From Rikenella sp031551865 (GTDB lineage: Bacteria; Bacteroidota; Bacteroidia; Bacteroidales; Rikenellaceae): a stretch of 54,078 nucleotides of DNA. Both the position numbers and the translations under genes were made by a program. Where the stretch lies: assembly GCA_031551865.1 (NCBI GenBank), contig JAVBMY010000008.1:1-54078 (forward strand), read 5' to 3'. Below the pieces are notes generated by a model that was given only the letters and a program-made list of their open reading frames with translations, was not told where the DNA came from and did no database searches. Numbering within the stretch: the stretch's first letter is position 1; each line of letters opens with the position of its first letter. Shown in pieces: positions 1 to 8,438 of this stretch.

Positions 1-1
1 C

Positions 2-1897
2 GAAGGCACGACAGTCGATAACCAAGGCTACTGCACTACCCACGGCATCGTGGGCGACGGCGAAGCCTCTATGGACAAGATGTGGGGCCACCTTTACGCC
101 TACGAGAACGCCAACAGCGGCCCGACCAAGACGGCCGTCGAGGTATTCTACACTTGGAACGGCGTTCCCAAGAGCCAGGTGGTGGATTTCAAGCAATCGA
201 ACGGTGACATTATCGCTATCGAACGCAACCACCGCTACGTGGTTTCGATCAACGCCGACGGTTCGGCAGATGTCGCCGACTGTTACCTCGATGTGGATAA
301 TGCCGTGTTCGGAACATCGGGCACCTATAGTCATGCTACCCAGCGGGTTAAAGTGCCTTATGGCGCGCAAACGCTCACTCTCGAAGTGGAGTCCGATTGC
401 CGCATCGTGTCGGTGACGCAAACGGCCGGTACCGCTTCGTGGGCCACCGTAAGCCAGAACCTTTCGTCGGACGGCATCAACGGTTTCGAAGGCCTGCTGG
501 CTATCGTGCTGGGCGAGAATTCCGGCAACGAACGCGTTACAGCGATCACCCTTACCAATTTCCACGGGGAGACCATCACTGTCAACCTTACTCAACGGAG
601 CCAAATCGAAGCACAGGCCAACTGTTTCATCGTACCTGCCGGTAGCAGTTACCAGTTCGATGCCCGCCAGCGCGGTAATGAATTATCGCGCACATTGACC
701 GTCACCTCGATGGATGTGCTGTGGCAGGATGTGCCCGACCTGGTGACCGTAAATTACAACAGCACGACCGGTGAAGCTTCCGTGACCGCTTCGGCCACCG
801 CTAACGGCACCGAAGGCGGCAACGCCGTGGTCGCCGCTTACAACGGCTCGACCATCGTGTGGAGCTGGCATATTTGGGTGACGGGTTACGACCCCGATGC
901 TTTGGCGGCTGCCGTGACCTCGCCGCAGACCAATACCGCCTACCCGAACAATACCGCCGAGGCCCAGTTACATACTTACGATTATGCCTTGGGCTACCCA
1001 TCCGGCAAATTGCTTATGGACCGTAACCTCGGGGCGCTCAAAGCCTACCATAACGTCGTTCCTGCCGGAGAAGCGGTTGAAGAAGCGGCCAAATCGTTCG
1101 GCTTGTTCTACCAGTGGGGCCGCAAAGACCCGTTCCCGCATTGGGACGGTACCGGCGGAGTCTCCCAGGGTCCGGTAATGCCCATTTATGGCCCTACGGG
1201 TTCGGAGCCACTTACGCGAGGGGTAATCACTTCGCTTGGTGATAATACCTACACAGGCTTCCGGATTATCCAGATCGAAAATACCCCGGGTAATACAGTG
1301 AGTAGCAATAACCTTACTTTGGCCATTAACGACCCCCTCTTATTCATTCAGAATAGCAATACGGGGGCTCCGCACTGGTATGCCAAAACATCCCTTTCCG
1401 ATGCCTGGATGCTGTGGACCAGCAATGGCAGTGCGTCAGACTTTTTAAACTATGGCCCGGAAAAATCGGTATACGACCCCTGTCCTAAAGGCTGGCGCGT
1501 CCCCCCGTTTGAAGTATGGGGCGGAACGGTCAGGCAGCTCCCGGATGTCAGGGTGCCGATTTTCGATAACACAACCTGCCCGTTCTACCTGAACGGGGTG
1601 CTGTACCCTCCCACCAATCCCTATCCGTCGTCGGCCCTCACTGCTCGCAACGGCAGGCTTTACGAAGCCGGAACGGTCAAAGCCTGGTATCCCGCGCAAG
1701 GTTCTATTCATAATGGGTATAATGCCTTTGTGACAGGTTGCGGAGGCTATCATCTCTGCCATAATTCCACGGTGCGTAGCGGGTATTGGCAGGGTATGTA
1801 TACGACCGCCAGCATGTTCTATGCCGATTATAAGTACATTGAAATGCGTCCGGTATTTGCTGCGGAGGGGGTCCCTGTCCGCTGCATCCAGGAATAA
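2..1897 (+). CDS. FISUMP-type fimbrial/surface protein, 3' part (5' truncated by window edge)
   Basis: The frame is open from base 2 to the TAA at 1895-1897, so the gene starts before the window; 631 residues are visible. The middle has beta-rich repeats ending in short motifs such as VNLTQRS, resembling BACON/Ig-like modules. The last ~300 residues carry the landmarks of a FISUMP-like (Fibrobacter succinogenes major paralogous) domain: WHIWVTGYDP, LLMDRNLGAL, GLFYQWGRKDPFP, DPCPKGWRVP and a terminal PVRCIQE. The same landmarks occur at the end of the gene at 11453-13936, so the two are paralogues. By position it is the last gene of an upstream fimbrial locus and may encode its tip or accessory subunit (inference). 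A strong terminator follows. No signal peptide can be judged because the N-terminus is missing. Confidence 0.75.
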   Translation, partial: EGTTVDNQGYCTTHGIVGDGEASMDKMWGHLYAYENANSGPTKTAVEVFYTWNGVPKSQVVDFKQSNGDIIAIERNHRYVVSINADGSADVADCYLDVDNAVFGTSGTYSHATQRVKVPYGAQTLTLEVESDCRIVSVTQTAGTASWATVSQNLSSDGINGFEGLLAIVLGENSGNERVTAITLTNFHGETITVNLTQRSQIEAQANCFIVPAGSSYQFDARQRGNELSRTLTVTSMDVLWQDVPDLVTVNYNSTTGEASVTASATANGTEGGNAVVAAYNGSTIVWSWHIWVTGYDPDALAAAVTSPQTNTAYPNNTAEAQLHTYDYALGYPSGKLLMDRNLGALKAYHNVVPAGEAVEEAAKSFGLFYQWGRKDPFPHWDGTGGVSQGPVMPIYGPTGSEPLTRGVITSLGDNTYTGFRIIQIENTPGNTVSSNNLTLAINDPLLFIQNSNTGAPHWYAKTSLSDAWMLWTSNGSASDFLNYGPEKSVYDPCPKGWRVPPFEVWGGTVRQLPDVRVPIFDNTTCPFYLNGVLYPPTNPYPSSALTARNGRLYEAGTVKAWYPAQGSIHNGYNAFVTGCGGYHLCHNSTVRSGYWQGMYTTASMFYADYKYIEMRPVFAAEGVPVRCIQE

Positions 1898-1923
1898 TCC
1901 CGAACCCACAACTCTTTCTTACA

Positions 1924-1960
1924 CCCGGCGGGGAGCCAAACCCCCTCGCCGGGTTTTTGT
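1924..1960 (+). terminator. Intrinsic terminator after the FISUMP gene
   Basis: CCCGGCG (1924-1930) pairs with CGCCGGG (1947-1953), with extra G/C pairing inside, followed by a T-rich run. It separates the upstream fimbrial locus from the sigma-factor gene. Confidence 0.85.
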
Positions 1961-2033
1961 TTTATAAATACCTGCAGCCTAACAGCTTGGGATGATTGAT
2001 GTATGAGAAGGACAGGATTTTGGAGGTGAAAGT

Positions 2034-2065
2034 TTTGTCTTAAGAATTAAAAGAATATACCTTTG
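2034..2065 (+). promoter_or_regulatory. Bacteroidetes housekeeping-type promoter for the ECF sigma gene
   Basis: TTTG at 2034-2037 and TACCTTTG at 2058-2065 are separated by 20 bp, a full match to the Bacteroidetes consensus TTTG-N19..21-TAnnTTTG. Transcription would start near 2071, leaving a ~75-nt leader before the GTG at 2145. This suggests the ECF sigma gene is read by the primary sigma factor and not only by itself. Confidence 0.7.
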
Positions 2066-2144
2066 CGGCATAAATGGCAAACTCAGGGGCGTAATAAGAA
2101 ATAAAACCGTCCTCTCATGCGTTTGCCGAAAAATCCCTGAAACC

Positions 2145-2786
2145 GTGAAAACAATTGTTCCAACAAGCGACCGTAGCTCCCGCAAGCGACGGTCCGGAGA
2201 CCGCCGCGAGGCCGGTGGCACCGCCCACGACATCCCCCGCGGGGTGTTGCAGGCCCTTAAGGAGGGAAACCACGACGCTTACGACGAGGTGTATATCCGC
2301 TACCGTGACCCTATCTACAACTTCCTGAAAATACTGACCCGTTCCGACGTGGCGGCCGAAGAGATCGCCCAGGAGGTGTTCGTCAACGTGTGGGAAAAAC
2401 GTGATAAAATCAATCCCGCCAAGAATATTAAAAGCTATCTTTATACTATTGCCCGCAACGCTGCCCTGCAATATTTCAACAGGCAGAAAGTGCACGGGCG
2501 CTTTACGGATTTCAGCGCTGCGGCCGGAAACAGCGAATCGGTCTCGTCCGAAGAACTTGTCATTGCCAAAGAAACCGAAATCCTGATCGAGATCGCCCTC
2601 TCCCGCATGCCTGCGCAGCGCCGCCGGGTGTTCGAAATGAGCCACTACGAGGGGCTGAGCAACGAAATCATCGCCGAGCAGCTCGAAATCAGCAAAAGCA
2701 ATGTCACCAGCCACCTGAGCAACGCCCGAAAAGACATCAAAGAAGTACTGGCGTTGTTTATCCTTCTGTTTATTGCCTCCCATTAA
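2145..2786 (+). CDS. ECF RNA polymerase sigma-70 factor
   Basis: A 213-aa sigma-70 family protein. Region 2 is visible at residues ~40-105 (DAYDEVYIRYRDPIYNFL, then EEIAQEVFVNVWEKRD and KSYLYTIARN) and region 4 at ~150-205 (MPAQRRRVFEMSHYEGLS, then EIAEQLEISKSNVTSHLSNA-like helix-turn-helix). The length fits Bacteroidetes ECF factors apart from a basic N-terminal extension of ~30 residues. The start is GTG at 2145; no in-frame ATG upstream fits, and a later start is possible. It lies upstream of a FecR anti-sigma gene and a fimbrial gene set, so it probably directs RNA polymerase to that locus (inference). The C-terminal tail is hydrophobic (LALFILLFIASH), which is unusual for a cytoplasmic sigma factor. 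Confidence 0.9.
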   Translation: MKTIVPTSDRSSRKRRSGDRREAGGTAHDIPRGVLQALKEGNHDAYDEVYIRYRDPIYNFLKILTRSDVAAEEIAQEVFVNVWEKRDKINPAKNIKSYLYTIARNAALQYFNRQKVHGRFTDFSAAAGNSESVSSEELVIAKETEILIEIALSRMPAQRRRVFEMSHYEGLSNEIIAEQLEISKSNVTSHLSNARKDIKEVLALFILLFIASH

Positions 2787-3443
2787 CCCTTTCTATCTTA
2801 TCTCCGTCCGGTTGCCCGGTGTGCCGCCAGGGTGCTCCCGGCCAACCGGTTTCCTGACGACAGGCCCTCCGGCGAATAGCCGCTTTTCCATACACAAAAA
2901 GTACGTATTCCAATTTATCGAGCATTACAAGCAGCAGCCTATCCAGTAACTACAGTCGCCTGCGCTTAACGGGAATTCTCCCAAACCCCCTCCCTTTACA
3001 TAACACATAGCTCTACCGCCCCTGAGGCGGTTGTCGCCGTGTGTGTCCAGGCCAGACGGAATTTTCCGCCTTTCCCCCCCATCTGTGAACGGTGTTCACA
3101 GGTCGATTCGCAACACCTGTGGCTTTGGGTATGAAGAATAAGAATACTTATCCGCAATCATACCCCTTCAGCCCGCCGGCGGCCTATTGCCGGTATCGCT
3201 TATGTGACCCGGGTACATGCAAAAGCATCCTTCGAAAACAAAGGATAAACGCAGGTGGTATTATCGCGGATAGGTGTAAAGTAAGACTCCGTAATCGACT
3301 GATCTTCAGATTTTAGAAAAAATAATTCAAAAAGATTTTGACAAAACACTTCTCACTTGATATTACTTATGGGAAAAAGAAAACCCCGAATCCGAACCCA
3401 CCGGACACAATTAAAAGCGCCCCGGACCTGTTTACCTACGAAT
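2787..3443. other. 657-bp intergenic region between sigma and fecR
   Basis: No convincing gene. It holds an inverted repeat CTGTGAAC-GGT-GTTCACAG (3083-3101), a C7 run just before it (3074-3080), and upstream of fecR a TTTG (3337-3340) followed 20 bp later by TATTACTT (3361-3368), a poor match to the housekeeping -7 box. A sigma-dependent promoter for the fecR-fimbria operon would be expected in this region. The reading frame of fecR is open upstream to 3357, but that extension has no FecR character. Confidence 0.5.
3083..3101. repeat. Inverted repeat, candidate operator
   Basis: Perfect 8-bp arms CTGTGAAC (3083-3090) and GTTCACAG (3094-3101) around a 3-bp centre, in the non-coding gap ahead of fecR. 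It has no T-tract, so it is more like a protein-binding dyad than a terminator. Function unknown. Confidence 0.4.
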
Positions 3444-4559
3444 ATGGAACAGAAGTCTCGAAACAAAGCCGACCGAATTATTGAAGCCTATTTCAAGGGG
3501 CACCTCCCGGTGCCGCTGGAAAAGAAGATCCGCGACTGGTATGCCGGGCCGGAACATCGCGCCGAGAAAGACGCGGCGTTGTGGAATGCCTGGCAGGAAT
3601 CGGTGAACTACGACCATAACCCGCGGCCGTCTGTCTACGAATCATTGGCCGAGATGCGTTCGCGCATGGGATTTCCCGAGGAAAGCGTAACGCTTTCCCG
3701 TCGCCATTTCAATACAAAACCGCAAACGACTCCGCTTAGAAGGATCGAACACACTCGCTTCAGCCAGGCTGTTATCAGGGTAGCCGCTGTTGTGATTCCG
3801 ATCCTTCTGATAACCGGCGCTGCGTGGATATATCTTAGCCGGATGGTTACCACGCAGCAAAGCCGGGATCTTACGCATACCACATTCGTTGCCGATGTCA
3901 ACGATCATGCGAAATCTACCTCCGAACCCGGGCTGACTACTCCTCCGGAAAGTTCGGCCCATACCCGCAACACCATGAGCGACGGCTCGCAGGTATTGGT
4001 CAATGCCAATAGCGCAGTGGCCGAAACCGGTTTCCGGAAAGCCCGCCTCGAAGGGGAGGCCTATTTCTCGGTGGCCAAAGATGCCGAAACGCCTTTCGTA
4101 CTTTCTACCGAACACTTTACGGTCAGGGTACTGGGCACCAAATTCAATGTCCGGTCCGCCCACGACGAACGCTATGCAACCGTCGAGCTCTATTCGGGCC
4201 GGGTCGATATCTTGCTCGGAGAAACCGTCCTGACCCTTACTCCCGGTGATTGCCTGCGATACGATACCCGCACCGGAGAATATGTGTTCTCGGAAACGGA
4301 TGGCACACTGCCGTCCTGGGTCAGCAAAGACCTCGATTTCCACCAGGTGTCGCTGGGCGAGGTGTTCAAATCGCTCGAATGGTACTACGGCGCGAAGATC
4401 GAAACGGCGCCGGGTGTGAATCTGAATATCCCCGTCATCTTTAAACTTTACGGCACCGAGCCGCTGGCGACAGCCATGTCCTATCTGCAACTCATCAGCG
4501 GGGATTTTACCTATACCATAAACCCGTCCGGGACCCAAGTCAACGTGCAAACCAATTAA
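3444..4559 (+). CDS. FecR-family anti-sigma factor
   Basis: 371 aa from the ATG at 3444, chosen because FecR-like sequence begins there (MEQKSRNKADRIIEAYFKG); the frame is open back to 3357 but that stretch is basic and non-conserved. Layout: cytoplasmic sigma-binding N-terminus (1-~108), one membrane segment (~110-133, VVIPILLITGAAWIYL), a periplasmic FecR domain (~170-260, with SDGSQVLVNANSAV and GEAYFSVAKD, then VLGTKFNV) and a C-terminal DUF4974/STN-like domain (~300-365, LDFHQVSLGEVFKSLEWYYG). FecR proteins hold or activate an ECF sigma factor in response to a signal passed through an outer-membrane protein. The next gene starts 20 bp downstream and encodes an STN domain, the known FecR-contacting module, so the three products probably form one signalling chain. 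Confidence 0.92.
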   Translation: MEQKSRNKADRIIEAYFKGHLPVPLEKKIRDWYAGPEHRAEKDAALWNAWQESVNYDHNPRPSVYESLAEMRSRMGFPEESVTLSRRHFNTKPQTTPLRRIEHTRFSQAVIRVAAVVIPILLITGAAWIYLSRMVTTQQSRDLTHTTFVADVNDHAKSTSEPGLTTPPESSAHTRNTMSDGSQVLVNANSAVAETGFRKARLEGEAYFSVAKDAETPFVLSTEHFTVRVLGTKFNVRSAHDERYATVELYSGRVDILLGETVLTLTPGDCLRYDTRTGEYVFSETDGTLPSWVSKDLDFHQVSLGEVFKSLEWYYGAKIETAPGVNLNIPVIFKLYGTEPLATAMSYLQLISGDFTYTINPSGTQVNVQTN

Positions 4560-4579
4560 TCCGCGGAACAGATACCACA

Positions 4580-5689
4580 ATGAAACTTTCTCACAAACGA
4601 CGGCCGGCACTCCGGACAGCAACGTTACTCTTAGCGTGCGCGGCCTTTTCGGTTTCCGCCCTGACCGCACAGGAGCGTACGGTGCATATCTCCCGGCCGA
4701 ACATCACTATCGGCGACGCACTGAGGGAGATAGAGGCCCAGACCGGGATGAGCATTGCTGTGAATCTCGGGAAACTGAATGTCTCCGATAAAGTACAGCT
4801 TACGCGCACCCAAGGATCAGCCCGAAATATTCTCGACCAACTGCTGGCCGGAACCGGGATGACCTATATCTTGCAAGAGGGCCGTATCCTGATCATCCCC
4901 CCCAAGGGAGGCGAGATGTATGCCGTGGTGCCGGCCCGTCAGGTGGCGCCCCGCAACGATAACTCGGAATTTGAACGCGCCGTGAGCGAATACAATCGCT
5001 TGCAGGCCGAATCGCAGGTACAGCAACCTCAGCCCGCCACTCCCGGGCCCATTGCCGTTCCGGTCCGGGAGCCTGTGGCTCAGGAAGGCCGCTTTACCTA
5101 TCCTTCGCAAATCCGCCAGGTGGCTCCGGGAGCTAAATACCCTTCGTCGCCTTATAGCCACACCTACCCGCGCTCGTTCGCCCTGAAGACCAACCTGCTC
5201 TGGGGCGGAGCCACCTTTACGCCGAACCTTGGCTTCGAGGTGGGTCTCGGCCGAAAGACCTCGCTCGAACTGATGGCCGGATACAATCCCTGGAACCTTA
5301 AAGGTTCGGACGCTGACAATGAAAAACTCGTGCATACGGTCGTCAAACCCGAGTTCCGCTACTGGCTCTGCGAACGGCTTGGCGGCCACTTCTTCGGACT
5401 GCACGCCCTGTACGCCAACTACAACGTGTCGGGCCATGACTTGCCGCTGCTCGGGTTCGAGAAACCTTACCGCTACGAAGGCACGGCCTGGGGCGGTGGT
5501 GTCTCGTACGGCTACCATTGGGTACTCAACCGCCATTGGGGCCTCGAATTCAACGTCGGCGTGGGTGTGGCCTATATGAAGTACGACCAGTACGACTGCG
5601 AAAAGTGCGGCCGCATCGTAGACAACCGTACGAAATGGTACTACGGCCCCACGAATGCGGGCATCAAGCTGGTCTACACGATAAAATAA
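4580..5689 (+). CDS. STN-domain / DUF3575 outer-membrane protein
   Basis: 369 aa. Signal peptide at 1-31 (LLACAAFSVSALTAQ). Residues ~34-108 form an STN (secretin/TonB short N-terminal) domain: VHISRPNITIGDALREIE, TGMSIAVN, LLAGTGMTYILQEGRILIIP. A Pro/Gln-rich linker (~115-195) follows, then a DUF3575 region (~198-369) with alternating aromatic beta-strands (ALKTNLLWGGATFTPNLGFE, HWGLEFNVGVGVAYMKYD, WYYGPTNAGIKLVYTIK) typical of a small outer-membrane barrel. DUF3575 proteins accompany Mfa1-type fimbriae in Bacteroidales. STN domains normally sit on TonB-dependent transducers or secretins; here there is no plug or large TonB barrel. With FecR directly upstream, the simplest reading is a fimbria-associated barrel that talks to FecR through its STN domain (inference). 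Confidence 0.85.
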   Translation: MKLSHKRRPALRTATLLLACAAFSVSALTAQERTVHISRPNITIGDALREIEAQTGMSIAVNLGKLNVSDKVQLTRTQGSARNILDQLLAGTGMTYILQEGRILIIPPKGGEMYAVVPARQVAPRNDNSEFERAVSEYNRLQAESQVQQPQPATPGPIAVPVREPVAQEGRFTYPSQIRQVAPGAKYPSSPYSHTYPRSFALKTNLLWGGATFTPNLGFEVGLGRKTSLELMAGYNPWNLKGSDADNEKLVHTVVKPEFRYWLCERLGGHFFGLHALYANYNVSGHDLPLLGFEKPYRYEGTAWGGGVSYGYHWVLNRHWGLEFNVGVGVAYMKYDQYDCEKCGRIVDNRTKWYYGPTNAGIKLVYTIK

Positions 5690-5719
5690 CCTCCTCCGAA
5701 CCTTCGAGAAGTAAAAACG

Positions 5720-6886
5720 ATGAAAAAGATAACCCTATCCTTGATCCTCTTGATCTGCGGTGCGGCCACGGCTAAAAATACGGGTGGCACCATCGACGTG
5801 AAAGGTATCGAGATGATCCGTTCGGGCCAGCAGGTGATCCTCAATTTTACGATGACTCCCGGCCCGCATGCCGTCAAGAGCGATTACAACCTGATCGTCA
5901 TCCCCTCATTACAGGGCGAATCGCTCTCCATGCCCCTTCCGTCGGTGGCCGTACAAGGGCGTAAAGCCAAAATGATGGGTCCCGTCCGCTACGAGCAGGG
6001 CGAAGGCAATAACGTACCCCCGCAGATCATCGGTTATACGACAAACGGCACTGCCTACAGGTATAGTGTTGCGTTTCCGTACAGCGACTGGATGCGCGGT
6101 TCCGACCTCGTGTTCGACGGTGTGCTGGCCGGATGTTGCACCGCCAGGGAAACTCCGCTTGGCCTGATCGCCGAAAACGTACTCTGCCGCGAAGAGCCGC
6201 CTGCCCCGGTGATGCCGGTAGCGGTTCCTCCGGTGACCGAACCGCTAAAACAGGCCACCGCAGGTGAACGTCTGGCCGCCCGCTATCCTTTCATCGCAAC
6301 GATCGACGACCTGCGCGACCCCCGGACGGGACATATGCGCCCGCTCGACAGCGATTTCATCGAAGGTAATCGCGATGGTTCGGTAACCGTCTATTTTCGC
6401 CAGGGAAAGATCGACATCGACCGAAGCTACATGGGTAATAACGACCGCCTTGCCGAATTGATTTCGACCATCCGTACCATCCAGGCGTCATCCGACAGCC
6501 GCATAGCGCATGTCGTCATTGCAGGGTTCGCCTCGCCCGAGGGAACGCTCGCCATGAATCAGCGCTTGTCGGGACAGCGTGCCGCCGCACTTCGCAACTT
6601 TCTGATGCAGAATACCTCGGTAACCTACGCCAATATCGACATTTATAACGGCGAAGTCGACTGGCCCGGCCTGCGTAAACTGGTCGAACGGTCGAACATG
6701 CCCGACCGCGAAATCGTTTTGTCGATTATCGATAACACCCCCATATGGGATGCGCAACGGCAGGTGGGGCGTCAAGGTACCCTGATGAGCCTGCGGGGCG
6801 GCGAGGTCTACCGCTACATGTACCACAATTTCTTCCCGCAATTGCGTAATGCCGCATACATCCGGGTCTATTACGAAAACAAATAA
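5720..6886 (+). CDS. DUF3868 / OmpA-like fimbrial accessory protein
   Basis: 388 aa with a short signal peptide (MKKITLSLILLICGAATA). The N-terminal ~140 residues match the DUF3868 type (VKGIEMIRSGQQVILNFTM, then YNLIVIPSLQG). The C-terminal half resembles an OmpA-like peptidoglycan-associated domain: VTVYFRQGKIDID, then VIAGFASPEGT followed by NQRLSGQRAAALRNFL. It follows the DUF3575 gene by 30 bp and precedes the major fimbrillin by 80 bp, the order seen in Bacteroidales fimbrial loci. A role in anchoring the barrel/fimbria complex to the cell wall is inferred. Confidence 0.85.
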   Translation: MKKITLSLILLICGAATAKNTGGTIDVKGIEMIRSGQQVILNFTMTPGPHAVKSDYNLIVIPSLQGESLSMPLPSVAVQGRKAKMMGPVRYEQGEGNNVPPQIIGYTTNGTAYRYSVAFPYSDWMRGSDLVFDGVLAGCCTARETPLGLIAENVLCREEPPAPVMPVAVPPVTEPLKQATAGERLAARYPFIATIDDLRDPRTGHMRPLDSDFIEGNRDGSVTVYFRQGKIDIDRSYMGNNDRLAELISTIRTIQASSDSRIAHVVIAGFASPEGTLAMNQRLSGQRAAALRNFLMQNTSVTYANIDIYNGEVDWPGLRKLVERSNMPDREIVLSIIDNTPIWDAQRQVGRQGTLMSLRGGEVYRYMYHNFFPQLRNAAYIRVYYENK

Positions 6887-6966
6887 CACCAACGCGGGAA
6901 GATCCTGAACTTCAAAAAACACCTGACTAATTAACCAATAACCAATCAATCAAAACTCAACCAACA

Positions 6967-8334
6967 ATGAAAATGAACAAATTTCTGATCGCCGCCCTGA
7001 CGGCAACCGTGCTGTTCTCTTCGTGCAGCAAACAAGAAGAAGGTGGCGGCGCCACCGGCAAGGATACCTACATGGGTATTTCCATCTCGATTCCCGCCCC
7101 CAAAGCGCAGACCGACGCTGTGACCAAAGACTGGGAAAAAAAGATCAACTCGCTGGCCGTCTACATCCTCGACGCCAACGGTACCCTCCATTACGACGAC
7201 AACCTTGCTTTCGTTTCTGACGGAAGCGGTGGTTACAAAGGCACTGCCGCCATCAAAACCACTACCGGCAGCAAAACCATCTATGTGGTAGCCAACCCCA
7301 CGGCCGCCATCAAAGCCAAGATCGCCACGTTGCGTGCAGCCGCTTTCGGCACCAACGGCCTCGGCTTTGCCGAAGGCGAGTATGTGGTGTCGACCGGAGC
7401 CGAAGCTTCGAAGTACATCGTGATGACCGGTTCTTCGGCCTACAGCCTTACCGAAGTTCGTGACGCTACCCAGGCCGTAGCGGACGCCAACCTCGTGCCT
7501 GTGGTGATCGAGCGCAACGTGGCCCAGGTGGTTGTTAACTTCAAACAAGGCTTCTCGAACGTTGCCGACGTCCTCGGTGGTGTGGTCGCCAATGCCCAGT
7601 TTGCTCCGGAAGCCAAAGCCCAGAACGCTTTCCTCGCCGCACAGGCCGGCAACCTGACCCTTTTCGGCCAGATTGCCCTGTTCCCCGTACCTGCCCTCGG
7701 TGACGACAGTAACGTCTACTTCGACAACTTCAGTGGCGTGGGCACCTATCAGCCTGTAAGCACCAGCACCGGCGCGGTTGCCGACCTGAAGACCGCTGCC
7801 AGCTTCTACTGTCTCGAAAATAACATCATCGGAAGCACCGGCGGTGTGAACAACAAACGGGCAGGTAATACCACCCAGGCCCGCATCAAACTCCAGTACA
7901 CGCCCGCTACCGTAGTCAACAGCTTCGTGGCCGCTACCGGTGTCAGAACCACCGCTGCCGGTGTAGCCAACGCTAACTTCTACATCTACAAACTGGATAA
8001 CTCGTACTGGAACCAGACCGCTTACGATGCTGCTATCGCCAGCGGACAGGCCGCCTTCGCCGCCGACAAATTCTCGGCTGTTTACGAAAACGGCTGGTGC
8101 TTTTACAAGATTTATGTCCAGAATGCTGCCGGTACTATCCAGACCCTCCGCAACAACTTCTACGAATTGACCATCAACAAGATCTCCGGTCCCGGTTCTC
8201 CCTACGATCCCGCAGACGAAGATCCCCAGGATCCCGAAGATCCTACCGATCCTATCGAAGAGAACTCGTACCTCTCGATCTCGGTGACCATCCGTCCGTG
8301 GGACCTCCAAAGCTCGACCCATATTCTTCAATAA
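6967..8334 (+). CDS. Major fimbrillin, Mfa1/FimA-type lipoprotein
   Basis: 455 aa. A lipoprotein signal (LIAALTATVLFSSC, lipidated Cys near residue 21) is followed by a fimbrillin N-terminal domain (ISISIPAPKAQ, NSLAVYILDANGTLHYDD, TKTIYVVANP-like strands) and a long beta-rich C-terminal domain with the ERNVAQVVVNF element seen in Mfa1/FimA proteins. The C-terminus (YLSISVTIRPWDLQ) resembles the donor strand used in polymerisation of type V fimbriae. Low-complexity acidic linker DPADEDPQDPEDPTDP lies before it. Type V fimbrillins are exported as lipoproteins, processed by a protease and assembled on the surface; the processing site is not obvious here. Either ATG at 6967 or 6973 could be used. 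A strong terminator follows, so this gene is probably expressed well above the genes behind it. Confidence 0.88.
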   Translation: MKMNKFLIAALTATVLFSSCSKQEEGGGATGKDTYMGISISIPAPKAQTDAVTKDWEKKINSLAVYILDANGTLHYDDNLAFVSDGSGGYKGTAAIKTTTGSKTIYVVANPTAAIKAKIATLRAAAFGTNGLGFAEGEYVVSTGAEASKYIVMTGSSAYSLTEVRDATQAVADANLVPVVIERNVAQVVVNFKQGFSNVADVLGGVVANAQFAPEAKAQNAFLAAQAGNLTLFGQIALFPVPALGDDSNVYFDNFSGVGTYQPVSTSTGAVADLKTAASFYCLENNIIGSTGGVNNKRAGNTTQARIKLQYTPATVVNSFVAATGVRTTAAGVANANFYIYKLDNSYWNQTAYDAAIASGQAAFAADKFSAVYENGWCFYKIYVQNAAGTIQTLRNNFYELTINKISGPGSPYDPADEDPQDPEDPTDPIEENSYLSISVTIRPWDLQSSTHILQ

Positions 8335-8359
8335 CCGGCGTTTAGCCTTAAACACCGAC

Positions 8360-8402
8360 AGGGAGGGGGACGACCCCGGAGGCTGTATCCCCCTCCCTTT
8401 TT
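8360..8402 (+). terminator. Terminator between major fimbrillin and anchor gene
   Basis: Perfect 11-bp stem AGGGAGGGGGA (8360-8370) / TCCCCCTCCCT (8388-8398) ending in a T-run. It lies 26 bp after the fimbrillin stop and 37 bp before the anchor gene on the same strand. Partial readthrough would give many fimbrillin mRNAs per anchor mRNA. Confidence 0.85.
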
Positions 8403-8438
8403 ATCCCGAGAAATTACGAAAAAAACCTCCGCAATTCA

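Noticed and set aside
6946..8355. 469-aa open frame on the minus strand opposite the major fimbrillin
   Set aside because: It is Gly/Val/Asp-rich shadow sequence with no domain pattern, fully antisense to a clear lipoprotein gene.
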